The translations under genes and the position numbers were made by a program. The notes under the pieces are model-generated. The model did not search any database. It saw only the letters and a list, made by a program, of their open reading frames with translations, and was not told the origin of the DNA. A stretch of DNA of 5,712 nucleotides from Xanthobacteraceae bacterium (GTDB lineage: Bacteria; Pseudomonadota; Alphaproteobacteria; Rhizobiales; Xanthobacteraceae), in NCBI GenBank assembly GCA_030037185.1, contig JASHRR010001275.1, positions 1-5,712 of the forward strand. Reading direction: 5' to 3'. This document shows positions 1 to 5,258 of this stretch, piece after piece. How positions within the stretch are numbered: position 1 is the first letter of the stretch; each line of letters starts with the position of its first letter.

Positions 1-183
1 AGGGATCCACCGGGTCTCGACGGCCTTGCCCTTGCGGATGGTTTCGGCGTGCCGCTCGGGCTCGGCGCGGTCGATCGCGGCGCGCGAGAAGGAGCTCGCC
101 ATACACTTGATGTCACGGAGCTTGCCGTCGAGGAGGGGCTGGACGATGCGCGGAGATGCGGTAACGATTGTCCCCCTGCGCAT
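1..183 (-). CDS. Partial coding-like frame running off the left edge, function unknown
   Basis: A minus-strand frame is open from about 242 to the window edge. Its first ATG is the complement of 181-183, giving 61 codons without a stop. In the part from about 150 down to 1, almost every codon ends in G or C, which is how real genes look in high-GC rhizobia; the other frames there show no such pattern. Readable pieces are IVQPLLDGKLRDIK, SFSRAAIDRAEPERHAE and TIRKGKAVETRWIP, a charged, soluble-looking sequence. I do not recognise the family. No convincing Shine-Dalgarno sequence precedes the ATG, and codon use is less biased upstream of about 150, so the true start, or a break in the gene, is uncertain. 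It is divergent from the DUF3102 remnant. It could be the beginning or an internal piece of a decayed gene. Confidence 0.3.
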   Translation of the reverse strand, partial: MRRGTIVTASPRIVQPLLDGKLRDIKCMASSFSRAAIDRAEPERHAETIRKGKAVETRWIP

Positions 184-290
184 CAATGAATTGGCCAGGC
201 GCGGCAACGAATCCTGGCCAAGGAAACCCCGGGGAGGGCGTGGTCAAGCGTGCGCGTGCAGTTCGAGTGCGTCAAGGACAGTCAATCTAG

Positions 291-961
291 TCAGAGGCCC
301 ATGCTATTCGCCGGCTACAAAAACGCGCAGCGACTCGTGCCAAGCAGGTCGTGGCCGACATCATCGAAATCGGAAAGCGGCTAGGGAAACGCAAAGCATC
401 AGTTGGCCACGGGCAATGGACAACGTGGCTTCAAGAAAATTTCGAGTGGTCGGTCGACAACGCTCGATGTTACATGGGGATGGCTCGTTTGAGCGCCAAA
501 AACCGCAATGTGCGGTTTTTGCCGGCGTCGGTTGCATATCTGCTGGCGCCGCCGGGCACTCCGCATGAAGGTGATCGACGATGTGATAGCGCGCGCCGAA
601 AGACGAGAAACGGTCACGCCTGTTCAGGTGACCCGCATACCGTCGAAAGCGGCAAACGTGGTCGTGCCGGCCTACGTGTCAACTGAGCCTGCTCGTGTCA
701 TACAGCCAGTCTACGTGCCGTCGCCGGAGCCATACGAACCCGCTAAATCCGAACTGTCATACGACGTCGCAGATGATGTGGCGCGGTTTGCTGAGGCCGC
801 TCGCGCAGTTGAGGGAGAAGGTCACACTTCCGCCACCCAATAAATTACCGCTCGCCGAGGCGGTGCGCACCCAAATGCCGACCACGAACCCAGCCGACTG
901 GCAAGAGCTCGGTCTTGTCCCCGCTGGCAGTGGCGCTGGAGAAAATGTTCGGCGGCGATGA
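291..961 (+). pseudogene. DUF3102-type protein gene, broken by one clear and one probable frameshift
   Basis: Three frames must be joined to read one protein. The first is open from 291 (stop TAG at 288-290). It reads AHAIRRLQKRAATRAKQVV, then DIIEIGKRLGKRKASVGHGQW, a WL-x3-F pattern and LLAPPGTPHE. This order (DIIEIG, GHG-W-WL, a helix, LLAPPGTP) is what I know from DUF3102 proteins of alphaproteobacteria, whose function is unknown. At 567-571 the frame must shift: skipping one base after GAA gives VIDDVIARAERRETVTPVQV, the expected continuation, which ends at TAA 841-843. A second shift near 785-800 would continue as LAQLREKVTLPPPNKLPLAEAV up to TGA at 959-961; this part is less certain. 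The only start-like codon in the first frame is GTG at 351, which would cut off conserved sequence, so the true start appears lost. There is no mature product to predict. Confidence 0.6.
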
Positions 962-1115
962 TACCGAGCGCACTGTTGAGAGAGGAGACGAGGCCGCCGT
1001 AGTAGGGCGAGGGCGGCGAAGTAGGCTGCGGCTATGTCGGCGCCCAGCGTGGCCTTGCGGCTTCCCGGTACACGCGAAGCTTAAGCGCTCCTCCCCATCT
1101 GACGGTATTCAACCA
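962..1115. other. Gene-free spacer
   Basis: I see no supported gene here. Open frames crossing this stretch on both strands have no family resemblance and no codon bias. The segment separates the tail of the DUF3102 remnant from the hairpin ahead of the ClpP-like remnant. It may contain further decayed sequence of the DUF3102 gene. Confidence 0.4.
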
Positions 1116-1139
1116 TCCCTCCTCTCGTGTCAGGAGGGA
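1116..1139 (+). promoter_or_regulatory. Perfect hairpin that sequesters a Shine-Dalgarno sequence
   Basis: TCCCTCCT at 1116-1123 is the exact reverse complement of AGGAGGGA at 1132-1139, with an 8-base loop (CTCGTGTC). All 8 pairs are Watson-Crick. The right arm is a near-ideal Shine-Dalgarno sequence, and the ATG at 1143 follows AGGAGG by 5 bases. In RNA this stem would hide the ribosome binding site of the downstream gene. Such an arrangement is known from translational control elements, including RNA thermometers. That it regulates anything here is inference, and the downstream gene is broken. Confidence 0.6.
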
Positions 1140-1142
1140 GCC

Positions 1143-1550
1143 ATGAAATGGACGTTTGCGGCGTCGCCTTTGCCGCGACAGTGGAGTCGGCGGCAAGGGG
1201 AACAAGCGCGGTTGCGGTCGGGGCAATGACAGCCGTGAACTGTGCCCATGCTGCGACGATCATGGTGACGACAGCCAACAACGGGACATCGATCGTTCTG
1301 GTGGCGGGCGAATTCCAGTAAGGCGACGAAATCGAATTCAAGGCTAAAACGGACTCGTTATAGAATGCGATCGTCTCCTTCCAGAGCCCCGGCGGCAATG
1401 CGGCCGGGATAGCAATCGGCCGCGCTATCAGACAGAGCCAAGCGATTCGTCACCTTCGTCGGTGACGCGGTGAAAGGGCTTGTCGCGCAGCCGCTGTCCA
1501 CGCGCCCTGTTCTAAAGGAAGAGTTGGCAATATTCCATCGGATTGGATGA
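1143..1550 (+). pseudogene. ClpP/COG3904-like secreted protein gene, broken by two stops and a frameshift
   Basis: The frame starting at the ATG at 1148 reads an alanine-rich hydrophobic segment ending NCAHAA, which looks like a signal peptide. It continues ATIMVTTANNGTSIVLVAGEF and Q, then TAA at 1319-1321, GDEIEFKAKTDSL, TAG at 1361-1363, and NAIVSFQSPGGNAAGIAIGR with AIRQ. A one-base shift near 1445 continues as FVTFVGDAVKGLVAQPL and reaches TGA at 1548-1550. The SPGGN turn followed by an IGRAIR helix and FVTFVGD is typical of ClpP/crotonase-fold periplasmic proteins (COG3904-like), which are common in rhizobia. The rest of the fold, including the conserved SAC segment expected after the VGD strand, is not recognisable. 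The ATG at 1143 (MKWTFAA) has better spacing to AGGAGG and resembles the usual start of the family, so a further early frameshift is likely. The gene is almost certainly dead. Confidence 0.55.
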
Positions 1551-1648
1551 GGGAATAGAGGGAAGTCTCTACCATACCACCACCGGCGTCAAGGCGCTGG
1601 CTCTGGCCAGCGTGCTCAACTTTGTGAAATATGATTGCTCGGAGAGCG

Positions 1649-1656
1649 AGGAGGTG
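1649..1656 (+). promoter_or_regulatory. Ribosome binding site that sets the methyltransferase start
   Basis: AGGAGGTG matches the anti-Shine-Dalgarno end of 16S rRNA over eight bases. Its GGAGG core lies 5 bases before the ATG at 1660. This favours 1660 over the in-frame TTG at 1543, which has no comparable site and would add 39 residues unlike a methyltransferase N-terminus. Confidence 0.75.
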
Positions 1657-1659
1657 TTG

Positions 1660-2382
1660 ATGCGTAACACCGCAGCAAACCATTTGATACGCCAATACGT
1701 AAAGCCGCTTCTACGACGATTGTGGCCCTGGAGACACAAGAACCTCAACGGCATAAGGGTCAACTATTTGCACCGCCTTGACGGTGGCGGAGCCGCATTC
1801 GGTCAAGACTACATTCCATATCTTCGCAACCGTGGGATGCCACGCCAAGCACGCACATTCGAGTGGTGTGCTGGGCCAGGGTTTATTGGCTTTTCTCTGC
1901 TAGGATGTGGGCTTACTGAAACTCTCTGTCTGGCGGACATCAACCCCGATGCTGTCGCCGCATGTCGCCGCTCGATCAATGACAATGGGCTGGTAACGCG
2001 GGTTAACGCCTATCACTCGGACAATCTCGCCGGCATCCCCCCATTTGAAAAATGGGACCTCGTGGTCGGCAACCCGCCGCATTACCATGATGAACACGCC
2101 GGAAGTTTGCTCAAACACGATCCAGAATGGCGCATACATCGCGAATTTTTTTCGCAAGTCGGTGCCCACCTAAAGCCTAGCGGCGTCATCGTGCTGCAGG
2201 AAAACAGTGAGGGCTCCACTGCAGAGAGCTTCCGCGAGATGATCGAGAGGGCAGGCCTTGAAATCTCGTTCGTAGAGTTCGGTTCAAAGCACCGCACGCC
2301 TCACGGCCATCTCTATTACATCGGCATCGTGCGCCGAGGGGATGTTGTGCCTGCATGGGCAAAGGGCCCAATTTTTTGCTAG
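1660..2382 (+). CDS. Class I SAM-dependent methyltransferase, substrate unknown
   Basis: This intact 240-residue gene encodes a probable cytoplasmic enzyme that would transfer a methyl group from S-adenosylmethionine. Starting from the ATG at 1660, motif I is EWCAGPGFIG at residues 68-77 (E/D-x-G-x-G type, SAM binding). The acidic end of strand 2 is LADINPDAV around residues 91-99, which would hold the SAM ribose. Motif IV is WDLVVGNPPHYHD at about 132-144. The NPPH sequence resembles the NPPY/F motif of methyltransferases that modify nitrogen atoms (HemK/PrmC, RsmC and adenine enzymes), with His in place of the aromatic residue. A later segment, HREFFSQVGAHLKPSGVIVL, is the usual helix-plus-strand after the active site. 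The first 45 residues are basic with several Trp and Arg. No signal peptide or membrane segment is visible. The gene stands alone: a dead gene precedes it and IS debris follows. Codon use is less GC-biased than in the leftmost frame, which fits acquired DNA. The family call is firm; protein, RNA or small-molecule substrates all remain possible. Confidence 0.85.
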   Translation: MRNTAANHLIRQYVKPLLRRLWPWRHKNLNGIRVNYLHRLDGGGAAFGQDYIPYLRNRGMPRQARTFEWCAGPGFIGFSLLGCGLTETLCLADINPDAVAACRRSINDNGLVTRVNAYHSDNLAGIPPFEKWDLVVGNPPHYHDEHAGSLLKHDPEWRIHREFFSQVGAHLKPSGVIVLQENSEGSTAESFREMIERAGLEISFVEFGSKHRTPHGHLYYIGIVRRGDVVPAWAKGPIFC

Positions 2383-2587
2383 CAGTTCCTGCCCCATCTC
2401 GCTGTGTCCTCTTCAGTTTCAGGGCCTTCTACTGCGCGGCTCGCTCGGACGTGACGGCGAAATTTTCGGCCAGCCATTCGGGGAGTTGTTGCCGCCGTTG
2501 GTCTGCCGCCACCTCAGCCGGGCTTTCAATGGGTGCGGCCGTCCATCGATGAAGATCCGAACCGTGAGCGGCCGAGCACACGAAAGG
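2383..2587. other. Spacer with a possible minus-strand gene tail
   Basis: No intact gene is seen. On the minus strand, a frame ending in TAG (complement of 2429-2431) reads VAADQRRQQL, PEWLAENFAV and TSERAAQ before the stop. Its codons over the last 25 or so positions are mostly G/C-ending. It may be the C-terminal tail of a gene that was cut by the neighbouring IS200 element. I do not recognise it, and its upstream part overlaps the IS200 remnant on the other strand. Confidence 0.25.
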
Positions 2588-3014
2588 GATTCCAGCGATC
2601 GACGAGTATGACACCCCAAGTGGGAGTGCAAATGACACGTGGTGTTCATTCGCAAGTGCAGGAGCAAGACGTTGTTCGGGCAGATCCGACAGCATCTTGG
2701 CGAAGTGTTCCACAAGTTAGCGACGCAGAAGGAAAGTTGGATCGAGCAAGGGCATCTGCAGCCGGAGCAGTACACATGTTGATCTCGATTCCACCGAAAT
2801 ACACGGTGTCGCAAAGTGGTCGGCGATATTAAGGGAAAAAGCGCGATCTATATCGCCCGTGTATATGGAGAAAAAAAGATATTTCGTTGGCCAGGGCTTC
2901 TGAGCTCGCGGGTGTTTCGTGTCTACTGTCGGGGACGAAACCGCGATCCGGGAATACATCAAGAACCAGGAGGAGGAAGACGACCGTTTGGAGCAACTGA
3001 ATCCTTGGCGCTAA
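2588..3014 (+). pseudogene. tnpA: IS200-type TnpA transposase remnant (Y1, HUH family)
   Basis: Joining frames gives a full-length IS200 transposase of about 140 residues. Recognisable pieces in order are SDRRV, HPKWECK, HVVFIRKCRSKTLFGQ, IRQHLGEVFHKLATQKESW, IEQGHLQPE, VHMLISIPPKYTVSQ, VVGDIKGKSAIYIARVYGEK, FVGQGF, CFVSTVGRDETAIREYIKNQ and EEEDDRLEQLNPWR, then TAA at 3012-3014. Lesions visible are stops at 2609-2611 and 2633-2635, a one-base loss at about 2768 that breaks the PDHVHML (HUH) motif, an extra A near 2815, another shift near 2878-2882, and TGA at 2901-2903 in place of a conserved Trp. The catalytic Tyr with its Y-x3-Q motif (YIKNQ, Tyr codon 2955-2957) is preserved. The active form would nick and join single-stranded DNA through a 5'-phosphotyrosine. 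This copy cannot make an active enzyme. Confidence 0.85.
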
Positions 3015-3015
3015 C

Positions 3016-3033
3016 GGCCACCTTCAGGTGGCC
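3016..3033 (+). repeat. Perfect hairpin 1 of the IS200 right end
   Basis: GGCCACC and GGTGGCC form a 7-bp perfect stem around the loop TTCA. It starts 1 base after the transposase stop codon, where IS200 right-end secondary structure is expected. Confidence 0.7.
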
Positions 3034-3042
3034 ATCAAAACT

Positions 3043-3062
3043 GGGGTCGCGTCAGCGACCCC
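3043..3062 (+). repeat. Perfect hairpin 2 of the IS200 right end
   Basis: GGGGTCGC and GCGACCCC form an 8-bp perfect stem around the loop GTCA, 9 bases after hairpin 1. It is not followed by a T tract, so it does not look like an intrinsic terminator. Its perfection contrasts with the many lesions in the transposase gene. Confidence 0.7.
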
Positions 3063-3106
3063 ACCAGCCCAATGGCCGCTTTGAGGGCTCCGAAATAAAA
3101 CCCCCT

Positions 3107-3481
3107 GGCTCTGCCCTGATCTATGAACATCTTTTCCGAGGGTATACCCATGCCAGATACGGTCGGATTGGGCGGACCGCGCCGCATGGTAAGGGCGCCG
3201 AGCGGCCTTTCGAGGAGTTCGATCTGGCCGAGTTCGATGTCGCGAGCGTCCTTGGGGCACCTGGCCGTTGTGGGTGCGGACCGCGCATGACGCGACACGC
3301 TGTTCGGGCGGTGAGGATGGCAAGCTTCATTAGGGCGTCGGCGGTCGTCAACTGGCTCGACTCGATGTCGAAGCCCCGGCTTTTCATCACCCAGAACAAT
3401 TGCTCGGTGTTCCATTCCACCGCAGACGGTACCAGCCGACGATCTGCAGCGCCGTCTCGATAACCATCCCCCGGCAGAGCC
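3107..3481. repeat. Segment bounded by 9-bp inverted repeats and overlapped by 18-bp direct repeats
   Basis: GGCTCTGCC at 3107-3115 is the exact reverse complement of GGCAGAGCC at 3473-3481. Overlapping these are direct repeats, GCCCTGATCTAYGAACAY, at 3113-3130 and 3479-3496 (16 of 18 bases identical). The IS4 remnant lies between them. The combination is best explained by inversion of the segment 3107-3481. Confidence 0.6.
3146..3473 (-). pseudogene. IS4-family (YREK) transposase, C-terminal remnant
   Basis: Read on the minus strand from about 3473, the sequence gives MVIETALQIVGWYRLRWN. After a frameshift near 3410-3418 it continues TEQLFWVMKSRGFDIESSQ and LTTADALMKLAILTARTA, then CRVM. 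The catalytic signature of IS4 elements, Y-(2)-R-(3)-E-(6)-K, can be read across the shift (Tyr codon at the complement of 3429-3431, Glu in TEQLF, Lys in VMKS). A second frame change near 3285 is followed by ARDIELGQIELLERPLGAL, which resembles the next part of the family. Only about the last quarter of a DDE transposase is present; the two catalytic Asp regions are missing. The product would be inactive. Assignment to the family is firm, but the exact ends are not. Confidence 0.7.
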
Positions 3482-3616
3482 CTGATCTACGAACACATGC
3501 GACCGAACTGACTCAGCCAGCGGAAGGACGTTGTGATGTGTTGGTCATGGATGTGTGACTCTCGTCGGCAATGGAATTTTCCTGCTGGGACCGCTGGGAG
3601 CATGATTCGGGATTCG

Positions 3617-3730
3617 GGATGGCTCTTTCTCAGTGCACAGGATCGCAGCACGCTGATCGCGCTGGCGCGAGAGGGGTCGGCGCGAGTCTCGTTTGACGCG
3701 CCGCGCCCTGTCTGCGTGCGAGAAGCCCAT
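3617..3730 (+). pseudogene. IS630-like transposase, N-terminal fragment
   Basis: The frame at 3620 reads WLFLSAQDRSTLIALAREG and SA. This resembles the first 20 residues of IS630-type transposases in rhizobia (LSA-x-DR-x2-LIALARDGSA). A frameshift near 3680 continues as SRLTRRALSA, similar to the following HRLARRANAL segment, after which the likeness ends. The usual initiation codon is lost or altered at 3617-3622. Fewer than 40 residues are recognisable, so the call is tentative. No terminal inverted repeat was found. Confidence 0.4.
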
Positions 3731-3783
3731 CCACCGACTCCTTTACGATAAACGGATGTGTGATCGGCCTGAACGGCGGCAAA

Positions 3784-4281
3784 TCATGCAGCCAACCTTA
3801 ATGCGCCTGAGATTTCATCAAGCGTGGCTTTTTCCGCCTCACTCACCTTCGTGCCGCCGAGGCCAAACCAGCTACCCTCGCTCGCGGCTTCGGCAACATG
3901 CTGGCTGATCTGGCGCAGCCAGGTCTTGAAAGCCGCGGCGTCGTCCGGTGCGTTTGCGTCGACCGCGGCTCCCGCCTGCGCTAATGTCTCGATGCACTTC
4001 GCCTTGATCTCAGGCGGCTTTAAGCCGCTGAGCTTCGCTTTCATGCCGTCGCGCGCGCTGCGGCCTTGCGAAGTTTCAAAATCGGCCACCACGGCCTTGA
4101 TCAGAGGCTTGGTCGTCGGGTCGGTTTTGGCTGCGGCCAGGGCGCTGGATCCGGCGAAGCTCTCTTTGAGGAGGCCCCAAAGACCGCTCGGATCTGCGGC
4201 CGAAACCGCGATCCCCGCCATCATCATGCTTTCCAAAAGCAGCTGCCATTCGTCGGGCGTGAAGTTCGACTTATCTGCCAT
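3784..4281 (-). CDS. Conserved-looking helical protein of unknown function, 165 residues
   Basis: The gene is intact, from the ATG (complement of 4279-4281) to TGA (complement of 3784-3786). The start is supported by a strong ribosome binding site 8 bases upstream. The protein opens ADKSNFTPDEWQLLLES, followed by MMAGIAVSAADPSGLWGLLKE, an Ala-rich helix and KPLIKAVVADFET. Next come a Lys-rich stretch with LSGLKPPEIKAK, an AFKTWLRQISQHVAEAASEG helix, and WFGLGGTKVSEAEKATLDEI near the end. No signal peptide, membrane span, cysteine cluster or nucleotide-binding motif is visible. The composition predicts a compact, mostly helical cytoplasmic protein. I recall similar uncharacterised proteins in alphaproteobacteria, but cannot name a domain. 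It stands alone, with IS debris beyond its 3' end and gene-poor DNA upstream, so context gives no role. Codons are strongly G/C-ending, as expected for a maintained gene. Confidence 0.85.
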   Translation of the reverse strand: MADKSNFTPDEWQLLLESMMMAGIAVSAADPSGLWGLLKESFAGSSALAAAKTDPTTKPLIKAVVADFETSQGRSARDGMKAKLSGLKPPEIKAKCIETLAQAGAAVDANAPDDAAAFKTWLRQISQHVAEAASEGSWFGLGGTKVSEAEKATLDEISGALRLAA

Positions 4282-4289
4282 GATCGCTT

Positions 4290-4296
4290 CTCCTCC
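4290..4296 (-). promoter_or_regulatory. Ribosome binding site of the 165-residue protein
   Basis: On the minus strand GGAGGAG lies 8 bases before the ATG at 4281. It fixes the start. No other in-frame start with such a site exists upstream. Confidence 0.75.
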
Positions 4297-4721
4297 AATT
4301 AAAAGCGGTGCTCTTGCGTCGCCTTGAGCTTGGGAACGGGCTGGGCAAGCCTCGTTGGGGAGTTCGGGGCTGATGCGAGGTGGCTCGTGCGCTTAGCCTT
4401 CATCAACGCTCGATTCAGCATCTCGGAGCGCCTCCCGTGCTGACGTGCTGATCAGTGGGGAATGGCCCAGAGATCAGCCGGCCGCTCCGCCGGGATGCCG
4501 ACACTCCTCGAAACCAACAGAGAAGGGGGCCACCGGTTCCCGAGTGCTAACAGCCTCTTTGAAGAGGGGCAGGGGTCCGGCCTTCCCTCACCAGTACCGC
4601 TTTCCAGGGCTCTGCCGTTTGCTCTCCAGACGGAAGCAACACAGACGTCATCCATCTGGCTCGTCGGATCGAGCGATAGTGTGACACTCGCAAACGAAAG
4701 GGCGAGAAAAGGGCGAGAACG
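4297..4721. other. Gene-poor region upstream of the intron-like RNA
   Basis: I find no recognisable gene. A plus-strand frame from ATG 4462 (MAQRSAGRSAGM at the start) stays open into the intron-like RNA, but only a G run directly abutting the ATG precedes it and no family is recognised. It could be the 5' part of a gene interrupted by the intron, or chance. Just before the intron-like 5' end, GGGCGAGAA occurs twice with an 11-base period (4700-4708 and 4711-4719). I see no clear sigma-70 or sigma-54 promoter for the minus-strand gene. Confidence 0.35.
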
Positions 4722-5258
4722 GTGTGAGCAGCCGACAAGGCTAGAAAGGTCTGGCAGGGTGAAAGTCCCTGTACTGTCAATTGCCTGGGTTCGGACGGTT
4801 AGCATATCCGGTGCGTGCGGAGGCAACAAAGCACGATAGGCCCGTATGTAAAAGCCCCGGCTGCCCTGCGGCAGTATTCGCAGCGGTAGGAACGATCTGG
4901 GGGTCGAGCAAACTTGGAGGCCGGGACATAAAGGAATATCTGCAACCTCGAGAATCGTTTCCACGAGAAGTCGTTATTCGTGGGACATACGCGGGAAGCC
5001 GACCCATCACTGTTTGGGGAAGGTCTTTGACATCGTGGAAGAAGCAGGTGAGAGCACACGGTGTACAGCATCCAAGGAAAGAGAGATAACGTCGGGAAGC
5101 TCCCCGTGGGCACAGGGACTGCGTACAACCTGCCAAGACTCTCCAAACGAGGCTAAATGCCGAAGCAGGAGAGGGTCCAACGGGAGTGGCACATGAGCCC
5201 GTAGGAGCGATGACGGAGGGGTAACGCCCTCGGAGGAGATGGAACTCACATCTCCCTA
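4722..5258 (+). ncRNA. Group II intron-like RNA, 5' domains, copy A
   Basis: The segment begins GTGTGAGCAG, fitting the GUGYG 5' end of group II introns. It contains a GTGAAAGTCC element (4759-4768) and a GGAGGCAACA loop closed by a 5-bp stem (4814-4818 with 4831-4835); both resemble bacterial intron domain I. Later parts form good local hairpins, for example CCACGA with TCGTGG (4961-4966/4978-4983) and GGAGATG with CATCTCC (5235-5241/5249-5255). The length from the 5' end to about 5258 suits the RNA part that precedes an intron-encoded protein. No domain V (34-nt hairpin) and no reverse transcriptase frame were found after it, so this copy seems truncated. The strand is set by the 5' motif and by copy B. 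No splicing claim is made. Confidence 0.55.
4727..4926 (+). repeat. Direct repeat copy A (about 200 bases; partner at 5516-5712)
   Basis: This stretch aligns from AGCAGCCGACAAGG to TTGGAGGCCGG with 5516-5712, with a net length difference of 3 bases. Long exact blocks include CGGTTAGCATATCCG and GTAAAAGCCCCGGCTGCCC. Divergent blocks coincide with predicted stems. The bases just 5' of the repeat differ between the copies. Confidence 0.85.

Larger units (their letters stand above)
2588..3106 (+). mobile_element. Degenerate IS200-type element (IS200/IS605 superfamily)
   Basis: The element consists of a decayed Y1 transposase gene followed by a right end with two perfect hairpins and a probable third. 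IS200/IS605 elements move as single-stranded DNA and are recognised by hairpins at their ends, not by terminal inverted repeats. The left end is not resolved: I can place only the start of recognisable transposase sequence (about 2588). The right end appears to be interrupted around 3106, where the last hairpin has lost its 3' arm. The element cannot transpose on its own, but its right-end hairpins could still be recognised by a related transposase supplied elsewhere. Confidence 0.75.

Noticed and set aside
26..568. Plus-strand frame of 180 codons
   Set aside because: Arg/Ser-rich shadow frame that overlaps the better supported DUF3102 frame and lies opposite the G/C-ending minus-strand codons at 1-150.
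1448..1467. Hairpin CGTCACC-TTCGTC-GGTGACG as a terminator
   Set aside because: The stem is perfect, but no T tract follows and it lies inside the coding part of the ClpP-like remnant (VTFVGD codons).
1543..1659. N-terminal extension of the methyltransferase from TTG 1543
   Set aside because: No ribosome binding site at 1543, a near-perfect one before 1660, and the extension does not look like a methyltransferase N-terminus.
1431..1659. Possible MlaE-like permease remnant (FVTFVGDAVKGL, GVKALALASVL)
   Set aside because: The upstream sequence with SPGGN and IGRAIR joins naturally to FVTFVGD and fits a ClpP/COG3904-like protein better.
2141..2155. GCGAA/TTCGC with a T-rich loop as a terminator or slippage site
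   Set aside because: It lies inside the intact methyltransferase frame (REFFSQ), the stem is only 5 bp, and the frame continues normally.
3140..3149. Palindrome GGGTATACCC as an operator
   Set aside because: A single 10-bp palindrome inside an IS4 remnant with no gene start nearby.
3035..3496. Minus-strand frame of 153 codons
   Set aside because: It strings together IS4 remnant sequence in a shifted frame, the direct repeat, and the antisense of IS200 right-end hairpins. Not one gene.
4462..4839. Plus-strand frame of 125 codons starting MAQRSAGRSAGM
   Set aside because: Weak ribosome binding site, no family likeness, and its 3' third is the intron-like RNA. Kept only as a remark in the spacer entry.
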